A stretch of DNA of 59,749 nt. It comes from CAYPKG01 sp964411275. GTDB taxonomy: Bacteria; Bacillota; Clostridia; Christensenellales; CAG-138. Location: positions 1 to 59,749 of the forward strand of contig CAYPKG010000010.1 in assembly GCA_964411275.1 (NCBI GenBank). Direction: 5' to 3'. The notes below the pieces were generated by a model. The model was not told where the DNA came from, made no database searches, and saw only the letters and a list, made by a program, of their open reading frames with translations. Below, in pieces: positions 1-8,735 of the stretch (positions within the stretch are counted from its first letter, which is position 1; each line of letters begins with the position of its first letter). The position numbers and the translations under genes are program-made.

Positions 1-1231
<1,231 letters not shown>

Positions 1232-1247
1232 ATCTTCTCCTTTTGTG

Positions 1248-2366
1248 TCAATTCACAAATACCCGGGGCACCCGGTCGTTGATGGATAAGAGCACCTCAT
1301 AGCTGATGGTGCCTGCCCATCGTGCCATCTCGTCCGCGCCGATATACCCCTCACCCTGGCGGCCCAGCAGCACTGCCTCGTCCCCAGGGGAAACATTCTC
1401 GATGCCCGTCACGTCCACCATGATCTGATCCATACAGACGGTGCCGATCAACTTCGCGCGCTTGCCATGGATCAAAACCTCCGCCTGGTTGGAAAGGCTG
1501 CGCTTATAACCGTCGCCATACCCCACAGGCAATGTGGCCACCTGGGTTTCCCGCCCGGCGGTAAACGTGCGGCCGTAGCTGACAGTTTCGCCAGGCTCAA
1601 TTTTTTTCACATGTACCACATGGGTTTTCCAGGTTAATACCGGCACGAGAGGCACATTTTTCCCGCAATCCGGGCCGGGATAGCCGCCATACATGGCGAT
1701 GCCGCCGCGCACCATGTCCATCTGCACCTCCGGCAGATCCAGTATCGCGCCGCTGTTGGCTGCGTGCAAAATGGGGTCAAAGCCTTTTTCCCGGGCCAAT
1801 GCCACATACTCCATAAACTGCCGGGCCTGCTGCCTGGTGAATGTTTTGTCCGGCGCTTCGCTGATGGCGAAATGGGTGTACAGGCCCTCCACCCGGATAT
1901 TATCGCAGGAACGCGACAGCGTCAGCAATTCTTCGAGTTGGGACAGTGTCTTGACGCCGATGCGGTTCATGCCGGTATCCGCCTTGAAGTGGATTGTGCA
2001 GATTTTCCCCTGCTGGGAAGCAAAGCGCTGCAGCGCCTCCAATATCTCCGAGGAAAACACCGTGGGCCGTAGGTCATATTCCACCACCCGCTCGGCGCTT
2101 TCAGGCAGCAACCCACCCAGCACCATGATGGGGATTGTAATCCCCGCCTCCCTGAGAATGCCTCCCTCCTCCGGGATAGCCACGCCCAGGTAATCCACGC
2201 CCTCCTCCTGGGCCACCCGTGCGATTTCCACCATGCCGTGCCCGTATGCGTTGGCTTTAATCACCGCCATGTATTTCACGCCTTCGCCAAGACCCCCGCG
2301 CAGGGTGCGCAGGTTGGTCCGCAGCGCGCTCAAATCTATGCTCGCGTAATTTGGCCGAATGCTCAT
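1248..2366 (-). CDS. alr: Alanine racemase
   Basis: PLP-dependent racemase making D-alanine for peptidoglycan in the cytosol. The PLP lysine lies in the N-terminal motif AVIKANAYGHG and the second catalytic residue, a tyrosine, in VSYGRTF; GGIAMYGGYPG and CMDQIMVDV are also typical. About 372 residues, the normal length. I chose ATG 2366 (MSIRPNYASIDL) because GAGGGGG sits 8-9 bases upstream; ATG 2372 is possible, but its spacing is too short. The frame is open further upstream, but that stretch overlaps the intergenic region and lacks family similarity. It lies between an amidohydrolase and nnr in a same-strand run. Confidence 0.95.
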   Translation of the reverse strand: MSIRPNYASIDLSALRTNLRTLRGGLGEGVKYMAVIKANAYGHGMVEIARVAQEEGVDYLGVAIPEEGGILREAGITIPIMVLGGLLPESAERVVEYDLRPTVFSSEILEALQRFASQQGKICTIHFKADTGMNRIGVKTLSQLEELLTLSRSCDNIRVEGLYTHFAISEAPDKTFTRQQARQFMEYVALAREKGFDPILHAANSGAILDLPEVQMDMVRGGIAMYGGYPGPDCGKNVPLVPVLTWKTHVVHVKKIEPGETVSYGRTFTAGRETQVATLPVGYGDGYKRSLSNQAEVLIHGKRAKLIGTVCMDQIMVDVTGIENVSPGDEAVLLGRQGEGYIGADEMARWAGTISYEVLLSINDRVPRVFVN

Positions 2367-2424
2367 GCCCATTTCCCCCTCTATAATAAAGCTGCCTGGA
2401 CGGCGGGTACCGTCCAGGCATTTA

Positions 2425-3591
2425 TTATACTTCGTATACAGTTTGTCCGTCAATGAACGTCTGTATACAATGGGTGGTGAATGCAAGGGGCGGGCCGTCA
2501 AACACAGCCACATTCGCGTCCATCCCGGGCAAAAGCGCGCCCACCCGGTCTCCGATGCCGGTTATCCTGGCGGCATTGCTGGTGATGGCTTTTAGCGCCT
2601 CCATCTCCGGCAATCCCTCCCGCACGGCCAAAGCCGCGCAGACGGACAGGTACTGCACCGGCGTGACCGGATGATCCGTCATGATCGCAAAGGGAATACC
2701 CGCTTCATATAACAGCTTCGGGGCCTTGAAGCTTAATTTTCTCAATTCAATCTTCGCCCGGTCAGAAATCAGCGGCCCCAGTATCACCCCCGCGCCCAAG
2801 GCCTCCGTTTGTTCCTTCAACACGTCCAGCATGAGATGTCCCTCAGTGCAGTGCTCGATTGTAATTTTGATATGAAACTCCCGTGCCAGGCGGAATGCCG
2901 TTTGAATATCGTCCGCCCTATGGGCATGTACTTTCAAAATCAGTTCCCCGGACAGCACCGGCAACAGCGACGCCAGCCCTATATCCAGATCAGGGCGCTT
3001 TTCCGGGTCGCCCTCGGCAAGCTCCAGCTTGCGGGCATACTCCGCCACATCGGTCATTGTCTTTCGAAACAACGAGGCGATGGCCATCCGGGTATAGGGG
3101 GTGGCCTTTTGGTCGCCATACTCCCGCTTGGGGTTTTCTCCAAGCGCCGCTTTCATGGCGGCGGGAGCCTTCAATACCATCTCATCCACCGTGCGCCCGG
3201 CGGTTTTGAGCGCCGCAAATGTCCCGCCGATGACGTTGGCGCTTCCGGGGCCGGTGAGCACCGTGGTAATCCCCGCTTCCCGCGCCTCGACAAAGCAGCG
3301 GTCATAGGGATTGACGCCGTCGATGGCCTGCATGTGCGGGGTTATGGGATCGGAAATCTCATTGCCATCCGCCCCTTCCTCCCCCATGCCATCCTCCCAC
3401 ATGCCCACATGGCAATGGGGATCGATCAATCCCGGCAGCACGTACCTGCCGGTACAGTCCACCTCGGTGGCGCCGGAAGCGGTGAGGGACTCCCCCATTT
3501 CGGCTATCTTGCCACAATTGAGAAGCACATCCCCTACAAACGGCGGCCGGTCGCCCATAGGCATCACGGTCCCGCGTTTTAATAAAATCAT
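2425..3591 (-). CDS. Metal-dependent amidohydrolase (imidazolonepropionase-like), substrate unknown
   Basis: A TIM-barrel amidohydrolase of the COG1228 type. Metal-binding signatures are in the usual order: the HxH of LIDPHCHVGMWEDG after the first beta strand, a histidine in LKVHAHRADD, another in TIEHCTEGH, and the late aspartate in AIMTDHPVTP. ATG 3591 is preceded by GGAGG with 6-base spacing, which decides against the upstream in-frame ATG at 3606. Typical members hydrolyse cyclic amides or dipeptides. The neighbour alr hints at D-amino-acid or peptide chemistry, but that is only context. About 388 residues, full length. Confidence 0.82.
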   Translation of the reverse strand: MILLKRGTVMPMGDRPPFVGDVLLNCGKIAEMGESLTASGATEVDCTGRYVLPGLIDPHCHVGMWEDGMGEEGADGNEISDPITPHMQAIDGVNPYDRCFVEAREAGITTVLTGPGSANVIGGTFAALKTAGRTVDEMVLKAPAAMKAALGENPKREYGDQKATPYTRMAIASLFRKTMTDVAEYARKLELAEGDPEKRPDLDIGLASLLPVLSGELILKVHAHRADDIQTAFRLAREFHIKITIEHCTEGHLMLDVLKEQTEALGAGVILGPLISDRAKIELRKLSFKAPKLLYEAGIPFAIMTDHPVTPVQYLSVCAALAVREGLPEMEALKAITSNAARITGIGDRVGALLPGMDANVAVFDGPPLAFTTHCIQTFIDGQTVYEV

Positions 3592-3623
3592 ACAATGCCT
3601 CCACATCAGTTCGCTTCTTCTCT

Positions 3624-3652
3624 ATTATTGCGGACTTTCAAAGAATTATCAA
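3624..3652 (-). promoter_or_regulatory. Likely sigma-A promoter of the amidohydrolase-alr-nnr run
   Basis: On the minus strand TTGATA (3647-3652), a 17-base spacer and AATAAT (3624-3629) sit about 33 bases before the amidohydrolase start. The -10 box is imperfect. Confidence 0.5.
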
Positions 3653-3743
3653 GCATATTTCCCTTTCGATGCGCAATAGTGCTTTTCCTGACGGCTCTGA
3701 TATGATACAATAGATTGACCAATTTTGGCATGGGAGGACTCAA

Positions 3744-4304
3744 ATGCGGATCATAGCGGGCAGCGCCCGGGGGCGGACAATCCTCGCGCCCAAAGGGCAA
3801 AATACCCGTCCCACGCTGGACCGCGTACGGGAATCCCTTTTCGGCATCCTCCAGTTTCGCCTGGAGAATGCCCGTGTGCTGGATCTGTTCGCCGGTTCCG
3901 GTGCGCTGGGGCTGGAGGCGCTGTCCCGTGGAGCCGCCTGTGCGGTATTCAACGACCAGGACAGGGGTTGCTGTAATATCATAAGAAAGAATATCGCGGC
4001 GCTGAACATGGGCAACCGATCGAAGGTTTTTACGCTTCCCGCCATGCAGGCGATTGCAGGGCTTACTGGTGAAATGCCGTTTGACATCGCGTTTTTGGAT
4101 CCGCCTTACGCCCATAACGGACAGGCTGAGGTAGCGGCGCTGTTTCAAAACCGCCTCATGGCGCCGGACGGGCTTGTGATTGTGGAGCATGACTACCATG
4201 ACCCGCCGGAAGCCGTCCCGGGACTTTTTCGCCTCGTGGATCAACGGCGTTACCGGGAAACAGGGATCAGTTTTTTTTCATGGGAGGATACCGGCATTGA
4301 ATAA
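3744..4304 (+). CDS. rsmD: 16S rRNA (guanine966-N2)-methyltransferase
   Basis: SAM-dependent methyltransferase acting on G966 of 16S rRNA during small-subunit assembly. It begins MRIIAGSARGR, carries the SAM loop VLDLFAGSGALGLEALSRG near residue 50, and has the catalytic FLDPPYA motif. The 186-residue length is normal. GGAGG lies 8 bases upstream. Its 3' end overlaps the TTG start of coaD by 8 bases, so translation is probably coupled. The rsmD-coaD order is standard in Firmicutes. Confidence 0.95.
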   Translation: MRIIAGSARGRTILAPKGQNTRPTLDRVRESLFGILQFRLENARVLDLFAGSGALGLEALSRGAACAVFNDQDRGCCNIIRKNIAALNMGNRSKVFTLPAMQAIAGLTGEMPFDIAFLDPPYAHNGQAEVAALFQNRLMAPDGLVIVEHDYHDPPEAVPGLFRLVDQRRYRETGISFFSWEDTGIE

Positions 4305-4794
4305 TTCGCGGCTGATTGGCGTTTATCCTGGCAGTTTCGACCCCTTCACGGTGGGGCATATGGACATCCTGCGCCGGGCTTCCGCCTTGCTTGACGTGGT
4401 GGTGGTAGGCGTGCTCACAAACTCCTCCAAAACCCCGTTTTTTTCCGTGGAGGAGCGGCTTGATTTTATCCGGCGGGCAGCCAAAGCCGAGGGGCTCGAT
4501 AACGTGCGCACCGGCTCCTTCGAGGGGCTTTTAGTGGAATATGTCCGGCAGCTAAACGCAAAATACATCGTCCGCGGGCTGCGGGCTCTCACGGACTTCG
4601 AGTACGAATTCCAGATCAGCGCCATGAACCGGCGGCTGGCGCCTGACATCGATACGCTGTATTTCATGGCGGAGCCGGAGCATTCTTTCCTCAGCTCCAG
4701 CATTGTAAAAGAGATCGGCACCCTGGGAGGCGATATCACCGCTTTGGTTCCCGATTGTAATCGAATAACCATTATAGAAAGGCTGGCACGGTAG
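4297..4794 (+). CDS. coaD: Phosphopantetheine adenylyltransferase
   Basis: Transfers AMP from ATP to 4'-phosphopantetheine, the penultimate step of coenzyme A synthesis. The nucleotidyltransferase motif is GSFDPFTVGHMD near the N-terminus, and the C-terminal signature FLSSSIVKEI is present. The long open frame beginning at 4180 is not the real start: TTG at 4297, nine bases after GGGAGG (4282-4287), gives a 165-residue protein starting (M)NNSRLIGVYPG, which matches the family. This start lies inside the end of rsmD. Confidence 0.94.
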   Translation: MNNSRLIGVYPGSFDPFTVGHMDILRRASALLDVVVVGVLTNSSKTPFFSVEERLDFIRRAAKAEGLDNVRTGSFEGLLVEYVRQLNAKYIVRGLRALTDFEYEFQISAMNRRLAPDIDTLYFMAEPEHSFLSSSIVKEIGTLGGDITALVPDCNRITIIERLAR

Positions 4795-4796
4795 AA

Positions 4797-5627
4797 ATGC
4801 AAACAGAATCCCTCAAAATATTTCACATCATTTCCCAGATTGAGCATGCGCTGGAGGCTTCTCCCCGCCCTAAGATGAGCAGCGGAAACAAACGGACCGT
4901 GGATATTGATCTGCTTTTTGATCTTCTGGGAGACCTGAAGGTCACAATCCCTGAGGATATCCGCAGGGCCAACAGCGTGTTGATCGACGCGAATTCCCTT
5001 CTGGCAAGCGCCAATGAAGAAGGGGATGAGTTGGTCAATAAGGCGCAGATGGAGGCAGCCTCCATACACGAGCAGGCCCTCGCCGCGTCCCAGGAAATCC
5101 ACGAGGCGGCGGAAGCGGAGTATCAGCGCCGTGTCAGCGAGCACGAGGTTCTGCTGGAGGCCCAGCGCCGCGCGGAGCTGTTGCAGCAGCTGGCGGAGCA
5201 AAACGCGAACGTGGTGTTTGACGGCGCAAAGCAGTACGCCGACGAGCTGCTTGAGGACGTGCAGCGGTATCTAATGCAGTATCACGCCATGGTCAGCAAC
5301 AACCGGGCGGAGCTTGGCATAAACGCGAGGCAGGCCCCGCAGCAGGCCCCACTGCAGCCCCAGCCCGTACAGAAGCATCCGACGCAACAGCAGCGCCTGC
5401 CAAATGCTGCGCCGACGGCGCCCCAGTACGCCTCGGACGAAGAGGAGGAGGAAGAAGAGCAGCCCCGCAGGCGTTGGAGCCTGTTTTCCCGCAAGCCAAG
5501 GGAAGAGGAATACTTTGACGACGACGATGACGATGATTTTGAGGAAGAGGCAGAGCAGCGCCGCCGGGGGTTCCGCCGGAAAAATGAGGAGCTTGACGAC
5601 GGCATGGATGTGGATTTGGACGAATAA
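4797..5627 (+). CDS. Hypothetical coiled-coil protein with acidic low-complexity tail
   Basis: No enzyme motif is visible. Residues about 1-60 resemble a small globular or helical head. Residues about 60-165 are Ala/Glu/Gln-rich with heptad character, like DivIVA or ATP-synthase b/H-subunit stalks, and often draw a vague 'ATPase subunit' label. Residues about 180-215 are a Gln/Pro-rich linker, and the rest alternates acidic runs (EEEEEEE, DDDDDDD) with basic patches such as RRRW and RRRGFRRK. It follows coaD by 2 bases, an arrangement known in clostridia. A role in envelope or division scaffolding would be a guess. A terminator follows directly. Confidence 0.8.
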   Translation: MQTESLKIFHIISQIEHALEASPRPKMSSGNKRTVDIDLLFDLLGDLKVTIPEDIRRANSVLIDANSLLASANEEGDELVNKAQMEAASIHEQALAASQEIHEAAEAEYQRRVSEHEVLLEAQRRAELLQQLAEQNANVVFDGAKQYADELLEDVQRYLMQYHAMVSNNRAELGINARQAPQQAPLQPQPVQKHPTQQQRLPNAAPTAPQYASDEEEEEEEQPRRRWSLFSRKPREEEYFDDDDDDDFEEEAEQRRRGFRRKNEELDDGMDVDLDE

Positions 5628-5638
5628 CTTCGTTGCAT

Positions 5639-5666
5639 AAAAAAAGTGGCTTGCGCCACTTTTTTT
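5639..5666 (+). terminator. Rho-independent terminator, probably bidirectional
   Basis: A-tract, AGTGGC, a TTGC loop, GCCACT and a T-tract form a perfect stem just after the coiled-coil gene. It also lies at the 3' side of the convergent SIMPL gene. Confidence 0.85.
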
Positions 5667-5725
5667 ATGTATATAATTTCTGATATGCACGATGACCAGA
5701 ATCACCGTTGCGATGGGCAGGTTTT

Positions 5726-6484
5726 TTATCCCAGCCAGTACTCTACCAGCACCTGGGCGGATATGCTGATCTGGCTGGCGGTCACCGGCATCCCCAACAA
5801 CTCCTCGCCGGTAATGGTAAGCACGGTGGCATCCGCCGCTTCCCCCGCGACGCTGATCTCTTCCACAAGCGCTGGAGCGGTAATCTTTACCCCCGCCGTC
5901 GCCGCCATCACCTCGGCCTTCTCCACAGCGTCCGTCATGGCCGCATCCAGCGCCTCCCGATAAGCGGCGGTTTCGTTGACCAGCGCAAACTCGACGCTTT
6001 GCACCTCCACTCCCTCCAGCTCGATCATTGCGCCAATAATATTTCCCGCCTGCTCCACCTTTCTTACCGACACCGTTAAAATGGTGCTGGCATTGTAGCC
6101 TGTGGTCACTGGGGTTGCCTTTTCCTGATCCTGTATGGGATAAAGCGTGATGTCCTGCTGACTGCGGTCGCCTTTGAAAACCCCCAGCCCCGCCAGCGCT
6201 TCCTCGATCAGCTGCATCCGTTCGGAAAGCAGCGTCTGCGCATCCTCAGCAAGGGACGCTTCAGCGCTAATGCCAAAGCGCAACGTCGCCAGATCCGGCG
6301 CGGCCTTTACCTGGCCATTCCCCGTTACCCGCAAAATCCGATGCTCCACCACCGGATTTTCCTGGCGCACGATGATTTCCTGCGCCTTCTGCTGCTGAAG
6401 ATGGGTGATTTCCTCGTCCGAACGGCAGCCCGCCACCAATATGATTACCAATAGCGTCCATGCTAGGATCGCAGTCTTTTTCAT
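5726..6484 (-). CDS. SIMPL-domain lipoprotein (DUF541)
   Basis: A secreted lipoprotein: a basic start (MKKTA), a hydrophobic stretch and lipobox LVAGC within the first 20 residues. The mature part carries the SIMPL fold: VTGNGQVKAAPDLATLRFGI, TLLSERMQLIEEAL with QQDITLYPI, then GYNAS.LTVSVRKVEQAG and the C-terminal A..DAVEKAEVMAATAGV. The family is linked to oxidative or envelope stress, but its biochemistry is unclear. ATG 6484 is chosen because GGGAG lies 9 bases before it and it starts the signal peptide; the open frame begins 7 codons earlier. Confidence 0.86.
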   Translation of the reverse strand: MKKTAILAWTLLVIILVAGCRSDEEITHLQQQKAQEIIVRQENPVVEHRILRVTGNGQVKAAPDLATLRFGISAEASLAEDAQTLLSERMQLIEEALAGLGVFKGDRSQQDITLYPIQDQEKATPVTTGYNASTILTVSVRKVEQAGNIIGAMIELEGVEVQSVEFALVNETAAYREALDAAMTDAVEKAEVMAATAGVKITAPALVEEISVAGEAADATVLTITGEELLGMPVTASQISISAQVLVEYWLG

Positions 6485-6540
6485 TCGCTTCGTCTCCCAA
6501 TCCAATTGTGCTGTGTAAGTTTAGTATCATTCCAGCTATC

Positions 6541-6569
6541 AGTATAGTATTTTTCGCTTCTTCATGCAA
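6541..6569 (-). promoter_or_regulatory. Possible promoter of the SIMPL gene
   Basis: TTGCAT (6564-6569), a 17-base spacer and TATACT (6541-6546) on the minus strand, about 57 bases before the SIMPL start. The -35 box is weak. Confidence 0.45.
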
Positions 6570-6625
6570 GCGCCCTTGCATGCAGCGTTCCCCATGTATT
6601 TCCCTTTCTACAGTTTCAAACAACA

Positions 6626-6649
6626 CGGGCGGGCCACCCGGCCCGCCCG
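6626..6649 (-). terminator. GC-rich hairpin after yebC, likely terminator
   Basis: A 10-bp perfect GC stem with a 4-base loop just downstream of yebC, followed on the minus strand by TGTTGTTTG, a poor T-tract. Confidence 0.5.
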
Positions 6650-6666
6650 CAAAATCCATTCAAAAA

Positions 6667-7413
6667 TCAATCCTCTTCTTCCTCTTCGGGTAAAATCCCG
6701 TTATGGAACACATCCTGCACGTCGTCATTCTCATCCAGCCGCTCCAGGAATTTCTCTACCTTTGCCACATCCTCCTCGCTTGAAACGTCCACCGTGTTCT
6801 GGGGCAGCCTGGATATCTCGGCGGAGATGAATGTATATCCATCCGCCTCCAGCGCCTCGCGCACGGCGGAAAAATCGTTGGGATCGGTGTGGATTTCAAA
6901 GGCGTCGTCCAAAGACTTTATGTCCTCCGCCCCTGCCTCCAGCGCCGCCATCATGATGTCGTCCTCGTCCATCATGACTTCCCGCTCGATCACCAGCACG
7001 CCCTTGCGGTCAAACATCCAGCCCACGCAGCCGGTTGCGCCCAGGCTTCCGCCGCTTTTATCGAAAATGTGCCGCATCTCGGCGGCGATCCGGTTGCGGT
7101 TATCGGTAACAACGTCCACGATCACCGCAATGCCGCAAGGCCCGTACCCTTCATAGGTGCATTCCTCATAATTCACGCTGCCAAGCTCCCCCGCAGCCTT
7201 TTTGATGGAGCGGGTGATTGTGTCGTTGGGCATGTTGTTCGCCTTGGCTTTGGCGATCACATCACGAAGCTTCGCGCTGTTCGCCGGATCCGCGCCACCC
7301 TCTTTCACCGCGATTGCAATCTCACGTCCGATTTTGGTGAAAATCTTCCCGCGCTGATTGTCGGTTTTTTCTTTTTTGTTCTTGATATTTGCCCATTTAG
7401 AATGGCCGGACAT
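6667..7413 (-). CDS. yebC: YebC/PmpR family protein (translation/transcription factor)
   Basis: Begins MSGHSKWANIKNKKEK, the diagnostic start of the family, followed by GKIFTKIGREI and later YEGYGPCGIAVIVDVVTDN and the central GSLGATGCVGWMF. At 248 residues it is full length, with an acidic C-terminus (EEEEED). Family members are described as DNA-binding regulators and, more recently, as helping ribosomes through proline stretches. GGAGG lies 7 bases before ATG 7413. The region up to the Nudix gene (7414-7614) shows no gene. Confidence 0.94.
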   Translation of the reverse strand: MSGHSKWANIKNKKEKTDNQRGKIFTKIGREIAIAVKEGGADPANSAKLRDVIAKAKANNMPNDTITRSIKKAAGELGSVNYEECTYEGYGPCGIAVIVDVVTDNRNRIAAEMRHIFDKSGGSLGATGCVGWMFDRKGVLVIEREVMMDEDDIMMAALEAGAEDIKSLDDAFEIHTDPNDFSAVREALEADGYTFISAEISRLPQNTVDVSSEEDVAKVEKFLERLDENDDVQDVFHNGILPEEEEED

Positions 7414-7614
7414 ATTCTTACCTCCGTCGCTTTTGCATTTATGGTAAGGGAATTCAAACTTATGCGGCTCCCTTGACTTGACAATTCATTTTAGCATACT
7501 CTGGCGTCTTTGTATAGCCGCGCCATTGTCCCTTCTTGTCCTTTGGCATCAGCGCGGAGCACAAATGATTGCGCTCTAATAACGCTCTTTAGCTACCAGG
7601 CTCCTAACACAACG

Positions 7615-8031
7615 CTATGATCGTACAGCCTGGTATTTCTGATACGACAGCCGGATCAGCGCTTTATCCTGGGAATAGGTCACGGTGGACAGCGCCTCCA
7701 GCACGGGAAAATACCGCCCCTCCATAAACCCCTGGGCACGGTTGGCGTTGTGCTTATGGTTTTTTGCGGCCATGACGTACCAGGCGATCTCGTTGCACAC
7801 GGGCATTTTCCTGGTCAGGGAATAGAATTCATAGCAGGTTTCCCCAGCGGTACACAGTATTTCCGCCTGTATGCCCGCCTCCTCCCAGGCCCGCTCGATG
7901 GCCACCTCCTGGGACAGCATTCCAGGGCGAATGACGCCCTTGGGCAAAACCCACTCGTTCTTTTCGTTGCGCAGCAAATACACCATGTCTTCATAGAAAA
8001 TCACGCCACCCGCACAGCTTCGAAACAGCAT
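7615..8031 (-). CDS. Nudix-fold hydrolase with a degenerate Nudix box
   Basis: About 138 residues from ATG 8031, preceded by AAGGGGGG with 9-base spacing inside the end of the UDG gene. The fold is recognisable: SCAGGVIFYEDMVYLLRN, WVLPKGVIRPG, then AIERAWEEAGI. Against the Nudix box Gx5Ex7REUxEExGU, the first glutamate is methionine (GVIRPGM) and RE is reversed to ER; the metal-binding EE is kept. It may act on a different diphosphate substrate or be weakly active. Coupled to the UDG gene upstream (6-base gap), it could cleanse nucleotides, but that is inference. Confidence 0.8.
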   Translation of the reverse strand: MLFRSCAGGVIFYEDMVYLLRNEKNEWVLPKGVIRPGMLSQEVAIERAWEEAGIQAEILCTAGETCYEFYSLTRKMPVCNEIAWYVMAAKNHKHNANRAQGFMEGRYFPVLEALSTVTYSQDKALIRLSYQKYQAVRS

Positions 8032-8036
8032 TTGTT

Positions 8037-8600
8037 TTAGCCCCCCTTTATGATTGCTAACCGGTCCCGGACAGCCTTCATATCCTCCCACGCCTCCCGC
8101 TTTTTGGCAGGGTCCCTCAAAAGCGCCGCCGGGTGATACGTGGGCAGGATCGCGACGCCCTTTCTCTCTATCCATATGCCCCGGTCCCGGGTAATGCGCG
8201 TCTGTGGCCCGTAAACATATTTCGCGGCGGTGGCGCCCAGGCAGACGATGATTTTCGGGCGAATGAGCGCTGTCTGCCCCCGAAGATACCCTAGGCAGGC
8301 AAGGGCCTCCTCCTCCGACGGCACGCGGTTTTTCGGCGGCCGGCATTTGACGATGTTGGCGATGTACACATCCTCCCGGTTTAAGCCAATGGATAACAGC
8401 ATTTTATCCAGAAGCTGCCCCGCCGGGCCCACAAACGGCCGCCCTTCCATATCCTCCTGATGGCCGGGGCCTTCACCGATGAGCAATATGTCCGCATTGG
8501 GGTTTCCCTCGCCAAAGGCCGCGTTGGTCCTGCTCTCCCACAAAGGGCAGTCGCGGCAGGAAGACACCTTATTGATAAGCTCCTCCCAGCTGACCCGCAT
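8037..8600 (-). CDS. Uracil-DNA glycosylase, family 4 (4Fe-4S)
   Basis: Removes uracil from DNA as the first step of base excision repair. Four cysteines expected to hold the iron-sulfur cluster are present: SCRDCPL near the N-terminus (C15, C18), VKCRPPKNR and ALACLGYL. The uracil-pocket motif GEGPGHQEDMEGRPFVGPAG and the C-terminal LPTYHPAALLR are also intact. 187 residues is the usual family-4 length. ATG 8600 follows a GGTGATGGGG-type site. It forms a two-gene operon with the downstream Nudix-like gene. Confidence 0.93.
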   Translation of the reverse strand: MRVSWEELINKVSSCRDCPLWESRTNAAFGEGNPNADILLIGEGPGHQEDMEGRPFVGPAGQLLDKMLLSIGLNREDVYIANIVKCRPPKNRVPSEEEALACLGYLRGQTALIRPKIIVCLGATAAKYVYGPQTRITRDRGIWIERKGVAILPTYHPAALLRDPAKKREAWEDMKAVRDRLAIIKGG

Positions 8601-8635
8601 GCCCCATCACCATCCCATATTTAGTAATTATTTTT

Positions 8636-8664
8636 ATCATAGGTTATTTTTTTATGAATAGCAA
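8636..8664 (-). promoter_or_regulatory. Likely promoter of the UDG-Nudix pair
   Basis: TTGCTA (8659-8664), a 17-base AT-rich spacer and TATGAT (8636-8641) on the minus strand, 35 bases before the UDG start. Confidence 0.55.
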
Positions 8665-8682
8665 CATGAAAGCAGCAAAAAT

Positions 8683-8728
8683 ATATTATAATAATAAGGC
8701 CGCATCATGTCGAAACACGCCTGCGGCC
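8683..8728 (-). terminator. Terminator after leuA
   Basis: GGCCGCA (8698-8704) pairs with TGCGGCC (8722-8728). Read on the minus strand it is followed by TTATTATTATAAT. On the plus strand the same stem is followed by CCTTTTTC, so it may work both ways. Confidence 0.65.
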
Positions 8729-8735
8729 CCTTTTT

